Shown here: in pieces, positions 42,443 to 52,299 of the stretch | How the letters are laid out: each line of letters begins with the position of its first letter | How positions within the stretch are numbered: the first letter of the stretch is position 1 | The notes under the pieces: generated by a model | The model's database searches: none | Told to the model about the DNA's origin: nothing | Seen by the model: the letters and a program-made list of their open reading frames with translations, nothing else | Made by a program: the position numbers and the translations under genes | NCBI GenBank assembly: GCA_016718155.1 | Contig: JADKEH010000020.1 | Location: 45,887-109,886, forward strand | Source: Candidatus Rhodoferax randersensis | Lineage (GTDB): Bacteria > Pseudomonadota > Gammaproteobacteria > Burkholderiales > Burkholderiaceae_C | DNA: 64,000 nt | Direction: 5' to 3'

Positions 42443-42865
42443 ATGTCCATCTGGAAGAAGCTCATCTCATTGGAAGCGCTGCGCCAAGCGCATGTCAACA
42501 CCACGGTGGCACACCTCGGTATCGAGTTCCTGGAAATCGGCGACGACTTCATCAAGGCACGTGTGCCGGTGGACGCCCGTACCATCCAGCCCTATGGCCT
42601 GCTGCATGGCGGTGTGTCGGTGGTGCTGGCCGAAACCCTGGGCTCCTGTGGTGCGGCGTTCGCTTGCCCCGAGGGTTTTCGCGCGGTGGGGCTGGACATC
42701 AATGCCAACCACCTGCGCAGCGCCACCTCGGGCTGGGTCACTGGCACGGCGCGCCCGGTTCACATCGGGCGCACCACGCATGTCTGGCACATTGATTTGC
42801 ACAACGAAGCCGGTGAGCTGACCTGCGTGTCACGCATCACGATGGCGATTCAGGCAGAGCGCTAG
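42443..42865 (+). CDS. Hot-dog thioesterase (EntH/PaaI-like)
   Basis: A 140-residue hot-dog-fold acyl-CoA thioesterase. VNTTVAHLGIEFLEIGDDFIKARVPVD, in pieces, is followed by the catalytic-region motif GLLHGGVSVVLAETLGS and the acyl-CoA contact HIGRTTHVWHIDL. The sequence resembles YbdB/EntH and MenI more than PaaI. The substrate is unknown. It is near but not clearly in an operon with the HEPN gene. Confidence 0.85.
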   Translation: MSIWKKLISLEALRQAHVNTTVAHLGIEFLEIGDDFIKARVPVDARTIQPYGLLHGGVSVVLAETLGSCGAAFACPEGFRAVGLDINANHLRSATSGWVTGTARPVHIGRTTHVWHIDLHNEAGELTCVSRITMAIQAER

Positions 42866-42895
42866 TCCGCTCGGACTTCGGGCCGCCGTCCGAGC

Positions 42896-43474
42896 CTATT
42901 CGGCCTGCGACTTGGCCAGTTTCTCGCTCTTCCAGTACACGTCGTCACCCACCGTGCCGTCGGTGCGGTAGCGGTTGAGCACGCGCGCCAGCACGAACAT
43001 CAAATCGGACAGGCGGTTGAGGTACTGGCGCGGCGTTTCCTTCAGCGGCTCGTGTGCTTCCAGCGCCACCACGGCGCGCTCGGCGCGGCGCGCCACGGTG
43101 CGGCAGACATGCGCGATGGAGGCGGCACGAGTGCCCGCCGGGAGAATGAACTCTTCCAGGCGCGGCAAGGCGGCGTTGTGCTCGGCCAGCGCGTCGTCCA
43201 AAGCCAGCACAGCCTGCGGCTTGAGCAGCTCGAAGCCGGGTATGGACAACTCGCCCCCCAGGTTGAACAACTCATGCTGAATCTCCACCAGCAGGGTGCG
43301 AACTTCCGGCGGCATGGCTTCGCACAGCAGCACGCCGATGTTGGAATTGAGCTCGTCCACCTCGCCCAGCGCATGAATGCGCGGACTGTTCTTGGAGACC
43401 CGTGTGTTATCACCCAGGCCGGTGGTGCCGTTGTCGCCCGTGCGAGTGGCAATTTGTGTCAGTCGTTTTCCCAT
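42896..43474 (-). CDS. PduO-type cob(I)alamin adenosyltransferase
   Basis: A 192-residue ATP:cob(I)alamin adenosyltransferase that makes adenosylcobalamin. The ATP-binding N-terminus TRTGDNGTTGLGDNTRVSK, the RRAERA loop and QYLNRLSDLMFVLARVLNRY are all conserved. The length is that of the single-domain PduO family. It is the only B12-related gene in the window and can supply the cofactor of KamDE; that link is inferred. It converges on the thioesterase gene. Confidence 0.93.
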   Translation of the reverse strand: MGKRLTQIATRTGDNGTTGLGDNTRVSKNSPRIHALGEVDELNSNIGVLLCEAMPPEVRTLLVEIQHELFNLGGELSIPGFELLKPQAVLALDDALAEHNAALPRLEEFILPAGTRAASIAHVCRTVARRAERAVVALEAHEPLKETPRQYLNRLSDLMFVLARVLNRYRTDGTVGDDVYWKSEKLAKSQAE

Positions 43475-43596
43475 GGATGCATCCTAATCAGTTGGGGTCA
43501 GAGCACGTTTGCTGCGCAAAGTGGTCTGTCCCGCAAAGGTCTCAGGATTATCCCCGCCACAAGTCGTAAACTGAATGACCCCACTGGAGACCCGCC

Positions 43597-45018
43597 ATGA
43601 ACGCTCCCGCCATCCCACAGCACCTGCTGCCCGAGATTCATCAGCGCGCCGTGCCGCCCGCCTTCATCGAGGCCCTGAAGGCGCACTTTGGCGAGCGTTG
43701 CTCCACCGCTTTGGTGGTGCGCGAGCAGCATGGGCGCGACGAATCCTCGTTCGAGGCACCGCCACCGGCCGCCGTGGTGTTTGCCGAGTCCACCGCTGAT
43801 GTCGCGGCAGCCGTCACGCTGGCAGCGGCGCACCACGTGCCAGTGATTCCCTTTGGCGTGGGCTCCTCGCTGGAAGGTCATTTGTTGGCGGTGCAGGGCG
43901 GCATCAGCATCGATGTAAGCCGCATGAACAAGGTGCTGTCGATCAATGCGGAAGACCTCACCGTCACCGTGCAGCCGGGGGTAACTCGCAAGCAACTCAA
44001 TGATGAGATCAAGAGCACCGGCCTGTTTTTCCCGATCGACCCCGGCGCCGATGCCAGCATCGGCGGCATGGCCGCCACCCGTGCCAGCGGCACCAATGCC
44101 GTGCGCTACGGCACCATGCGCGAGAACGTGCTGGCGCTTGAAGTCGTCACCGCCAGTGGCGAAGTTATCCGCACGGGAACGCGCGCCAAGAAAAGCAGTG
44201 CCGGTTACGACCTGACTCGCCTGATGGTCGGCAGCGAAGGCACCTTGGGCGTGATCACCGAGGTCACGGTCAAGCTCTACCCGCTGCCAGAAGCGATTTC
44301 GGCCGCCATCTGCTCCTTCCCCAGCATCGAGGCTGCTGTACGCACCACCATCCAAATCATCCAGATGGGCATTCCGATTGCCCGCGTGGAACTGATCGAC
44401 GCGCACACCGTGCGCATGGTCAACCAATACGCCAAGCTCGGGCTGCGCGAGGAACCACTGCTGCTGATGGAGTTCCACGGCTCCCCCGCCAGCGTCAAGG
44501 AACAAGCCGAACTGGTGCAAGAGATCGCCACCGAACACGGCGGCAATGCCTTCGAGTGGGCCACCACGCCGGAGGAACGCACCCGGCTGTGGACCGCGCG
44601 GCACAACGCCTACTTTGCGGCGATCCAGTCCAAGCCGGGCTGCCGCGCGATCTCCACCGACACCTGCGTGCCGATCTCACGCCTGGCCGACTGCCTGCTG
44701 GACTCGATCGCCGAGGCCGACGCCACCGACATCCCCTATTTTCTGGTCGGCCATGTGGGCGATGGCAATTTCCACTTTGGCTACCTGATCGACCCGGCCA
44801 AACCCGAGGAACGCGAGGTCGCCGAGAAGCTCAACCACCAATTGGTCAGCCGCGCCCTGAGTTTGGGCGGCACCTGCACGGGTGAGCACGGCGTGGGCCT
44901 GCACAAAATGGACTTCCTGGTGACCGAAGCAGGCACCGGCGCCATTGACATGATGCGCGCCATCAAGCAGGCGCTGGACCCGCACAACATCATGAATCCG
45001 GGCAAGATTTTTGCTTGA
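43597..45018 (+). CDS. FAD-linked D-lactate/2-hydroxyacid dehydrogenase
   Basis: A 473-residue flavoprotein of the GlcD/D-lactate dehydrogenase (cytochrome) family. The FAD-binding region includes VIPFGVGSSLEGHLLAVQGGISIDVSRMN, in pieces, and DPGADASIGGMAATRASGTNAVRYGTM. The C-terminal cap ends with GGTCTGEHGVGLHKMDFL and DPHNIMNPGKIF, where the histidine is catalytic. It is likely a peripheral membrane or cytoplasmic enzyme feeding electrons to cytochrome or quinone. D-lactate is the best guess; other 2-hydroxy acids are possible. It is divergent from the adenosyltransferase gene. Confidence 0.9.
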   Translation: MNAPAIPQHLLPEIHQRAVPPAFIEALKAHFGERCSTALVVREQHGRDESSFEAPPPAAVVFAESTADVAAAVTLAAAHHVPVIPFGVGSSLEGHLLAVQGGISIDVSRMNKVLSINAEDLTVTVQPGVTRKQLNDEIKSTGLFFPIDPGADASIGGMAATRASGTNAVRYGTMRENVLALEVVTASGEVIRTGTRAKKSSAGYDLTRLMVGSEGTLGVITEVTVKLYPLPEAISAAICSFPSIEAAVRTTIQIIQMGIPIARVELIDAHTVRMVNQYAKLGLREEPLLLMEFHGSPASVKEQAELVQEIATEHGGNAFEWATTPEERTRLWTARHNAYFAAIQSKPGCRAISTDTCVPISRLADCLLDSIAEADATDIPYFLVGHVGDGNFHFGYLIDPAKPEEREVAEKLNHQLVSRALSLGGTCTGEHGVGLHKMDFLVTEAGTGAIDMMRAIKQALDPHNIMNPGKIFA

Positions 45019-45234
45019 GCTCCAGTGCACCGACTGAGTTCGAGCGAAAAGTATCGCTAAGAGAATCTTTGACGTACACGGTTCACCCGAAATCACTCTT
45101 CTGAGCAGCGCATTTTGGTGGAGCAGCCGCCAGGAAGCCCATTGCCGGGAAAAAGGGGGAGGGTTTTTACACGGACTGACGGCCAACCAAAGGTGCCATA
45201 CTGCCCTTGAGGTGGTTGAAAGGGCTATCTGTCC

Positions 45235-46560
45235 ATGAAGATTTTCTCCTTATTCCTTGCAAAGCTTGTGAGCGCACTTGGCATGACGTGCTCGATATTG
45301 GCGCCGGTCGCCAGCGCTGCCGAGCCCTCTATTGCCCCGGCTGTAACTCAGGGAGTGGCCCGCACCGCGCCAACTTCGGCCGAGTTGATGCGTACCGTTT
45401 ATCTCGGGCTCGTGCGGGAGAGCATCGCCCCAGCCGATCCACGCGTGATTGCCTCCGCTGCGTTGGCGAAACTCGCCGCGCTGGCACCGGAGCGTACGCG
45501 ACCGCTGCCTGCCGAATTTGGCACCGACTCCGGGCACGATGCAGCCTGGCTCGCGGAACGTGTGGCGGATTTGCCAACCCCGTGGCCGGTGCTGGAAACC
45601 ATGACGCGGGCGGCGGCCACGGCGCACGTTAGTCTCGTCTCGCCGCAAAGGCGACGTGGGATCGGTGCTCTTATGGCGGGGAAGCCGCGCGCCGCTCCAG
45701 GATTCAATCTCTATCCGCTGGCTGATGGCCAACTCATCGTATTTGACGTCATTCCCGGCGCGTCGGCTGAGGTGAGTGGCCTTCGTGCGGGGGATGTGCT
45801 TCATCGGATCGATGGAGTACAGGCCGCTCGGGTGGATATCTTTCTGCTCAACGCGCTGCCAGTTGGCGTGGAACTCAAACTGGATATTGAACGGGCGGGT
45901 CGCTCCGCGACGATCTTGCTCCGGCTTATCCAGGCCGACGTGCCGTCCGTCGAGAGCCGCCTGCTCAACGATGGCGTCGGTTACGTCTTCGTGCGCTGGT
46001 TCGCCAGCTCGAACGACGCGGCGCGCAACACCGCCGCCCTGGCGCGCCAGGCGTTCATCGCGCTCGCGGCTCAAGACGCCCGTGGACTCATTATTGACCT
46101 GCGATCGGCGCTTGGTGGCTCCGGCGAGGTGGCCATCGCGTCCGCGCTGTGCGATGGCGATGTCATTTACTCCATTCAACAACCGCTTACCGCACCCGCG
46201 CGAGCCGTGAAGCGGGAGGGCGAACGCATCTGGCCCGACCGGCCAATCATCATTCTTGTGAATGAGCATGTCATCTCCGCCGGCGAAGGCCTTGCACTGT
46301 CCCTGCGCGAACTTGCTCATGCGAAGATCGTGGGCCGGACGACTGGCGGCGGCTTGACTGAAATGTCGTTCGTGCCGCTCGCCGACGGCTATGTTTTGAC
46401 GATTCCCTCCGGTGTGGTGCTCGGCCCGCTCTCGGGCAAGGATCAGCCCGGCCACGCCATCAAGCCCGACACTGAAGTGCCGAATCCGAGCATCGAAGAA
46501 CTTTTGGGCGGTCGCGACCGGCAACTGGACACGGCCCGGGCGGCGTTGCTCTCGAAGTAG
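45235..46560 (+). CDS. Exported PDZ/S41 peptidase
   Basis: A 441-residue protein with a signal peptide (MKIFSLFLAKLVSALGMTCS to ASAA). A PDZ-like region (VIPGASAEVSGLRAGDVLHRIDG) precedes the S41 domain: GLIIDLRSALGGSGEVAIAS, IILVNEHVISAGEGLALSL with the catalytic serine, and GRTTGGGLTE. It is probably a periplasmic C-terminal-processing-type peptidase. It is the second S41 protein within 5 kb. Upstream 45019-45234 shows no gene. Confidence 0.85.
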   Translation: MKIFSLFLAKLVSALGMTCSILAPVASAAEPSIAPAVTQGVARTAPTSAELMRTVYLGLVRESIAPADPRVIASAALAKLAALAPERTRPLPAEFGTDSGHDAAWLAERVADLPTPWPVLETMTRAAATAHVSLVSPQRRRGIGALMAGKPRAAPGFNLYPLADGQLIVFDVIPGASAEVSGLRAGDVLHRIDGVQAARVDIFLLNALPVGVELKLDIERAGRSATILLRLIQADVPSVESRLLNDGVGYVFVRWFASSNDAARNTAALARQAFIALAAQDARGLIIDLRSALGGSGEVAIASALCDGDVIYSIQQPLTAPARAVKREGERIWPDRPIIILVNEHVISAGEGLALSLRELAHAKIVGRTTGGGLTEMSFVPLADGYVLTIPSGVVLGPLSGKDQPGHAIKPDTEVPNPSIEELLGGRDRQLDTARAALLSK

Positions 46561-46668
46561 AGCGGACGGCAAAGGGGTCGCACCTCACCCGGCTGGGCCT
46601 ATGCGTCTCGCCACCAGATCTGGGCACCCATCGCCCGAGCGCTCGACTGACACAACGGAGAACATGCC

Positions 46669-47862
46669 ATGAAACCACTCAAACGACTCGGATCGGCTCT
46701 GTTGCTGGTAGGTTTGATGGCGTGTGGTGGCGGCAACAGCCTCCCGGTCGCGGACCAGGATGCGGGCAACCACCCACTGGGTCGCTTGCACCGCACCGCC
46801 TCCGCCCCGCACTCGATGCCCCGCAGCGCCTTACTGAATGCTCCACTGGCGGCTGGCAAGTCAGCGGCCGCAGCAGCGCTGCCAAGCATCACGGCCATCG
46901 CTTTTCTGAATTGGGCCGAGGGTCGCTACCCCGACCTGTTGCCGCCACCGGCTCAAGCGGTCGCCCTGACCGGGTGGCTGGTTCGACTCTACACGGGCCC
47001 ACTTTATCTGGGAGTGCGTGACGATGGCAACATCTATGCCTACGGGCTGGTGACCGAGTACCAAGTCGTGGCCCTCGGCACGCTATCCGACTACGCCTGT
47101 TTGGTCGCCATCTGCTTACCGCCCGATCCCGTCGGCACCGGCAACTTCGTGGGCCTGAGCGGCATCGCCGCCTGGGACGCGTTACCTGCCGACCAGAAGG
47201 CACGCGTCAACACCACCATGCGCAGCTTCTTCCTGCACCAGTCGGTCGGTGGCGATCTGGAAGACGGCGCCCAAGCTGTCGGCTTCAAGTTCGAATACGC
47301 CGACAGCCACGCCACCAGTCTGGCCGCCGGGCTCAACGGCGGTTTGTTCTCGTCCAACAATGGCAACTACGCGGGCAAAATTGCCGAGTTCCGCAACATG
47401 GCGCTGGCCAACCGCTCTGGTCTGGGTGTCGCCATCATGAAGTTCGGCTACGCCGACATCGTGGCCGACAAACTGGCTGGCGCGCAGACCGACTATCTGG
47501 CCGCCGTCAATGCGCTGAGGGCGCAGGGTGTGCGGGTACTACACGTCACACCCCCTCTGGTCTACAACGCACCGCCCGAGAACGCACCCAAGCTGCAGAT
47601 GCGCGTCTGGATGATGAGCACCTTCGCGCAAGACACCATTTTTGACCTGGAAGACGTGGAGAGTATCGACCCCGGCACGGGCGCGCGCTGCGAACGCGGT
47701 GGCTCGTGGGAAATATGTGACGCGGTGCGCTCCACCACGGCGTGTCCCAGCCTGAACCAAGGCGTCGACGCCCCATCGGGCCAAGGCCATGTGTGCTTCA
47801 ATCCGCATGCCCAGCGACTGGCGAAGGCCTTTCTCTACGCCATTTATCGCTCACAGTTGTAG
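46669..47862 (+). CDS. Lipoprotein with SGNH-like region
   Basis: A 397-residue lipoprotein with signal KPLKRLGSALLLVGLMACGGG. After a low-complexity spacer and a small beta-rich part, FFLHQSVGGDLEDG, FGYADIVAD and VRVLHVTPPL resemble SGNH-hydrolase-like proteins, with a final HAQRLAKAFL. The classic GDS serine is not seen, so activity is uncertain. It is followed by a broken hydrolase gene. Confidence 0.65.
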   Translation: MKPLKRLGSALLLVGLMACGGGNSLPVADQDAGNHPLGRLHRTASAPHSMPRSALLNAPLAAGKSAAAAALPSITAIAFLNWAEGRYPDLLPPPAQAVALTGWLVRLYTGPLYLGVRDDGNIYAYGLVTEYQVVALGTLSDYACLVAICLPPDPVGTGNFVGLSGIAAWDALPADQKARVNTTMRSFFLHQSVGGDLEDGAQAVGFKFEYADSHATSLAAGLNGGLFSSNNGNYAGKIAEFRNMALANRSGLGVAIMKFGYADIVADKLAGAQTDYLAAVNALRAQGVRVLHVTPPLVYNAPPENAPKLQMRVWMMSTFAQDTIFDLEDVESIDPGTGARCERGGSWEICDAVRSTTACPSLNQGVDAPSGQGHVCFNPHAQRLAKAFLYAIYRSQL

Positions 47863-47921
47863 CGAGTCAATCACCCAGAGCGACACGAGCAACCGAGCCC
47901 GCAACCAACCCAAGACCCAAC

Positions 47922-49305
47922 ATGCCCGTGACGCCGCGACAGCCCTGGTTTCTTGCCAACCCATCCGCCACCACCCTATGCACGCTGTTGCTGTGCGCCG
48001 TCGCCACCGCACTGCCGCCCGCCGTGGCCCGTGCGGGCACGACCCATCACAACCCGCCTGTGCTCAAACCGTGTCCGAGCGGCGTGGCTGCGCACAGCCG
48101 CTGCCTGATCGGTCGCGACAGCGCAGGCGCCCACTACTGGCTGGCGGTTCCCCCTGATTGGAACGGAACCTTGGTGGTGCACGCGCACGGTGGCCCTAAA
48201 TTGGGGGAAGCTAAGGCCGAGCGCCCTGTTGCGGACCTGACTCGCTGGTCGATCTGGACCCGTGCCGGCTACGCCTATGCAGGCTCGGGCTTTCGCCAAG
48301 GTGGTGTGCAAGTGCGGTCGGCTGCCGAGGATACCGAGCGGGTGCGCCAGATCTTCGTCGCCGAAGTCGGCACTCCGAAGCGCACCGTGTTGCATGGCCA
48401 GTCCTGGGGCGCCAGCGTAGCCGCCCGAGCCGCCGAACTGTTCCCGCGACGCTGACGGCAAAGCCCCACTCGATGCCGTACTGCTCACCAGCGGCGTGCT
48501 CGGCGGCGGCACACAGTCATACAACTTCCGTCTGGACCTGCGCGTGGTCTACCAGGCCGTGTGCGCCAACCACCCCACACCGGACGAGCCGCCCTACCCC
48601 TTGTGGCAAGGGCTACCTCTGAGCAGCAGCTTGACCCGGGCTGAACTGGCCACACGCATCGACGCCTGCACCGGCGTGCGCAAAAAGGCCGCCGAACGCA
48701 GCGCCGTCCAGCAGCTCAATCTCAAAGCCCTCACGGACGTGATCGCCATCCCCGAAAGTTCGCTGGTGGGCCATATGAACTGGGCCACCTGGCACTTCCA
48801 GGACATCGTGTTCAAGCGCACGAACGGTCGCAACCCGTTTGGCAACGCCACCGTGCGTTACCGCGGCTCGCCCGACGACGAGGCCCTGAACGCCAAGGTC
48901 TTACGCTACCATGCCGACCCCACCGCCCGTGCGGCTTTCGGGGAAGACACCGACCCGCAAGGCCGCATCCCGGTGCCCGTACTGACCGTGCATGGCGTTG
49001 ACGACACGGTCGCCTTCGTGGAACTGGAGTCGCACTTTCGCGACACCATGGTGCGTGGCGGAAGCGCCCAGCGGTTGGTGCAGACCTTCACCCAAGACCA
49101 CGAACACAGCTACCTGAGCGACGCGCAGTATGTGGCGGCGATCGGTGCCTTGCTCAATTGGGTCGAACGTGGAGAGAAGCCCTCGGCCGACAGCATCGCG
49201 GCGCGGTGCCAAACGGTGGACGCTCGGTTTGACCCCGGCACGGGCTGCCGCTTCCGGCCAGAATTCACGCCACCGCCCTTGTCGTCGCGGGTCCCTGAGC
49301 GCTGA
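47922..49305 (+). pseudogene. Exported alpha/beta hydrolase, frameshifted
   Basis: Frame one starts MPVTPRQPWFLANPSATTLC with a signal peptide and includes GTLVVHAHGGPKLG and the nucleophile elbow HGQSWGASVAARAAELFP. At about 48448 the reading shifts to DADGKAPLDAVLLTSGVLGGG and continues to 49305 with the acid/histidine part (VPVLTVHGVDDTVAF, DHEHSYLS). One extra base would explain it. The upstream frame from 47742 is not used because it overlaps the lipoprotein. Confidence 0.78.
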
Positions 49306-49411
49306 CACTGTCTTGCTGGTCGGCGCGGCGGCCTACCTGGTCGTGCGGCATGTTACGCCGTGAAGGGCAAGCAGCCATGTTGAGGGTTGCGGAAATCGCG
49401 ACAGAAGTTGC

Positions 49412-49634
49412 CGTCATTGCGAGCCTCCAGTTCCGGGCCAGAACCGCACACGGCCCTTGAACCTGATTACGTCACTGCGAGCGCAGCGCGGCAGTCCATG
49501 GACTCAGGGGTCCTGGATTGCTTCACTTCCTTCGCAATGACGACCGGTTCATGGAAAGGCGGCGCGGCCGATGCGGCAATCCAACTCGGCGCGCCAGCAT
49601 GGATCGCCACGGCCTGTCGGCCTCGCGATGACGG
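49412..49634. repeat. Compound dispersed repeat after the hydrolase gene
   Basis: Units CGTCATTGCGAGCC (49412), CGTCACTGCGAGCGC (about 49470), TTCGCAATGACG (about 49531) and CGCGATGACGG end (49624-49634). It fills most of the 49306-49675 gap; no gene was seen. Confidence 0.75.
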
Positions 49635-49675
49635 GGCTGCAGCCTCAATGGCTTGTGTCGTCTATTCCGGAAAGA

Positions 49676-51574
49676 TTAATCGACGCCCGCCACCACGCGC
49701 AGCACCTCGTCGCCATAGGCTTCGAGCTTCTTGGCACCAATGCCGCTGATGCCCTGCAAGTCGTCGCGCGACTGCGGCGCGCGCTGGGCGATGGTGGCCA
49801 GCGTGGCGTCGTGGAAGATCACATAGGCGGGCAGGTTGTGCTCGCGCGCCACCTCGGCGCGCCAGGCCTTGAGCGCCAGGTAGCGCTGTTCTCCCTGCGC
49901 ATCGAGTTCCAGCGGCGCCTTGGCCCCGGCCTTGGCGCTCGACCCCTTGGCGGCTTTGGCCGGACGAGCCTTCGGGCTCGACACCGACTCACGCAGGGAC
50001 ACCGGCACTTCGCCCTTAAGCACCGCGCGCGACGCGTCGGTCAGTTGCAAGGTGTTGAAGGCCTGTCCGTCGACCGACACCGCGCTGATGGCAATCAACT
50101 GGCGCAGCACACCGCGCAGCTGCTGCTCGCTAAAGGCAGCACCAATGCCGAAAGTGCTCAAGCGCTCGTGGCCGAACTGGGTCACCTTCTCGGTTTGTTT
50201 GCCGCGCACGATGTCCATGATGTGCCCGGCGCCAAAGCTGATGCCGCTGGCCTGTTGCACGCGGTAGATGGTGCTGAGTAATTTGCGCGCGGCATCGGTG
50301 CCGTCCCACACCGCTGGCGGGTGCAGGCAGTTGTCGCAATTGCCGCATGGCGCTGACGCTTCACCAAAATAGGCGAGCAAGCGCACGCGGCGGCAGTCGG
50401 TGGCCTCGGCCAGGCCCAACAGTGCATCCAGCTTGCCGCGTAAACCTTGCTTAAACACCTCGCCTGCCGGGCTCTCATCAATCATGCGGCGCTGATTCAC
50501 CACGTCCTGCAAGCCATAGGCCATCCAGGCATTGGCGGCCAGGCCATCGCGCCCGGCGCGGCCGGTTTCCTGGTAGTAGCCTTCCAGGTTCTTGGGCATG
50601 TCCAGGTGCGCCACAAAACGCACATCGGGCTTGTCGATGCCCATGCCAAACGCAATGGTGGCCACCATCACGATGCCCTCGTGGCGCAAGAACTTGTCCT
50701 GATTGGCCTGCCGGACCTTGCTGTCCAGCCCGGCGTGGTAGGGCAAGGCGTCCATGCCTTCGTCGCACAGCATCTGCGCCACCTCTTCCACCCGTTTACG
50801 CGACTGGCAGTAGACGATGCCCGCGTCGCCCGCATGTTCGTTGCCGATGAAACGCAGCAACTGCTGGCTAGCGTCCTTTTTTTCCACAATCGTGTAACGA
50901 ATGTTGGGCCGGTCAAAACTGCTGACGAAGGTGCGCGCCTGCTCCAGTTGCAGCCGCTCCACGATGTCCTCACGGGTCACCGCGTCGGCGGTGGCCGTGA
51001 GCGCAATACGCGGCACGCTGGCGTAACGCTCGTGCAAGACCGTCAACGCACGGTACTCGGGACGGAAGTCGTGGCCCCACTGGCTGACGCAATGCACCTC
51101 GTCGATGGCGAACAGACTCAGCTTGCCGCGCTCTTGCATCGAATCGAGTTGCGCCAGAAAGCGCGGCGTGGTGACGCGCTCGGGCGCGGCATAGAGCAGC
51201 GTCAATTCGCCGCGCAGCATGCGCTTCTCGACTGCCGTCGCTTCTTCGCTGGTCAGGGTCGAGTTGAGAAAGGCCGCGCTGACACCGGCTTCATGCAAGG
51301 CACCCACCTGGTCATGCATCAGTGCGATCAACGGCGAGATCACCACCGTGGTGCCGTGACCGGCGCGCTGGCGCGCAATCGCCGGAATCTGGTAACACAG
51401 GGACTTGCCGCCGCCGGTGGGCATCAGCACCAGCGCGTCACCTCCGCCGATCACGTGGCTGATGATGGCTTGCTGCGGGCCACGAAAGTGCTCGTAACCG
51501 AACACCTCGTGCAGGATGTCGCGGCCCGGCTCGGCAGTGTGTGGGGGGGCAGCGGGAGACAGATCGGCCAGCAT
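49676..51574 (-). CDS. recQ: ATP-dependent DNA helicase RecQ
   Basis: About 632 residues. Helicase motifs: I LMPTGGGKSLCYQ, II FAIDEVHCVSQWGHDFRPEY, III LTATAD, VI YYQETGRAGRDG. A zinc-binding region (CRRVRLLAYFGE then CGNCDNCLHP), a winged-helix RQC domain and a C-terminal HRDC domain (LKAWRAEVAREHNLPAYVIFHDATL) follow. The ATG at 51574 is chosen; a TTG at 51613 would add 13 residues. It acts in recombination and fork repair. It follows the HAD gene with a short gap. Confidence 0.95.
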   Translation of the reverse strand: MLADLSPAAPPHTAEPGRDILHEVFGYEHFRGPQQAIISHVIGGGDALVLMPTGGGKSLCYQIPAIARQRAGHGTTVVISPLIALMHDQVGALHEAGVSAAFLNSTLTSEEATAVEKRMLRGELTLLYAAPERVTTPRFLAQLDSMQERGKLSLFAIDEVHCVSQWGHDFRPEYRALTVLHERYASVPRIALTATADAVTREDIVERLQLEQARTFVSSFDRPNIRYTIVEKKDASQQLLRFIGNEHAGDAGIVYCQSRKRVEEVAQMLCDEGMDALPYHAGLDSKVRQANQDKFLRHEGIVMVATIAFGMGIDKPDVRFVAHLDMPKNLEGYYQETGRAGRDGLAANAWMAYGLQDVVNQRRMIDESPAGEVFKQGLRGKLDALLGLAEATDCRRVRLLAYFGEASAPCGNCDNCLHPPAVWDGTDAARKLLSTIYRVQQASGISFGAGHIMDIVRGKQTEKVTQFGHERLSTFGIGAAFSEQQLRGVLRQLIAISAVSVDGQAFNTLQLTDASRAVLKGEVPVSLRESVSSPKARPAKAAKGSSAKAGAKAPLELDAQGEQRYLALKAWRAEVAREHNLPAYVIFHDATLATIAQRAPQSRDDLQGISGIGAKKLEAYGDEVLRVVAGVD

Positions 51575-51631
51575 CAGTTGCGGATCAACGCCACGGCCGG
51601 AATCGCGGTGCAAAGCAAATTGGTCATGCCG

Positions 51632-52273
51632 CTATTGTCGGTGAGCCGGCGTCAGCCCGGCCACCGTGATCAGATCGTCCTCCAGCTGCGCCACCGACTC
51701 GAACCGAATGGCGCGCCAACCCAGCGCCAGCGCGGCGTCCACATTGGCTTGCAGGTCGTCAATGAAGACCGTCTGCGCCGGCTCCAGCGCATAACGCTGC
51801 TGCAACAACTGGTAGATGCCTGGCTCGGGCTTGGCCAAATGCACATCGCCGGAGAACACACCGCCCTCGAACCAACTCGCCAAGTCGTGCCGGCGCTCCA
51901 GCAGGCGCGCAAAACGAACCGGCATGTTGGAGAGGTAGTACAAGCGCACATCGGCGCGCTCGCGGCGGCGCTGGCACAGCCGCTCCAAGAGCGCAACGGT
52001 CGGCTGCACCGGCGTCAGATGCGCCTCAATACCCTCCAGCAGCGCCAACACGGCTTCGGATTGCAGACCCAGGCGCGCACTGGTGCGGCTGACCAGGTCG
52101 TGCTCGGCGATGGCGCCGCGGTCGAAACTTTGCCAGTCCGGATGGTGCAAGAAAGCGCGCACCAGCTCGCGCGCGGCTTGGGCACTGGTGGCCCGGTCAG
52201 CAAAGTGCGCCTGCATCAGCAGCTCGGGCTGCCAGCGGAACAAGACCGCGCCGAAGTCGAATACCAGGTTCAT
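51632..52273 (-). CDS. HAD-like hydrolase
   Basis: About 213 residues of the HAD-IA group. Motif I is DFGAVLF near the start, motif II YLSNMP, motif III the lysine in LAKPEPGIYQLL, motif IV FIDDLQANVDAA. The third position of motif I is glycine, common in this subgroup. Probably a phosphatase or dehalogenase-like enzyme of unknown substrate. The ATG at 52273 is chosen over the upstream TTG. Confidence 0.88.
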   Translation of the reverse strand: MNLVFDFGAVLFRWQPELLMQAHFADRATSAQAARELVRAFLHHPDWQSFDRGAIAEHDLVSRTSARLGLQSEAVLALLEGIEAHLTPVQPTVALLERLCQRRRERADVRLYYLSNMPVRFARLLERRHDLASWFEGGVFSGDVHLAKPEPGIYQLLQQRYALEPAQTVFIDDLQANVDAALALGWRAIRFESVAQLEDDLITVAGLTPAHRQ

Positions 52274-52299
52274 GAGCAAATCGGACGTGAAAGAGGCAT

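Noticed and set aside
51632..52273. HAD motif I glycine in DFGAVLF as a sign of an inactive enzyme
   Set aside because: DFG.VL is usual in this HAD-IA subgroup and the nucleophile aspartate is present.
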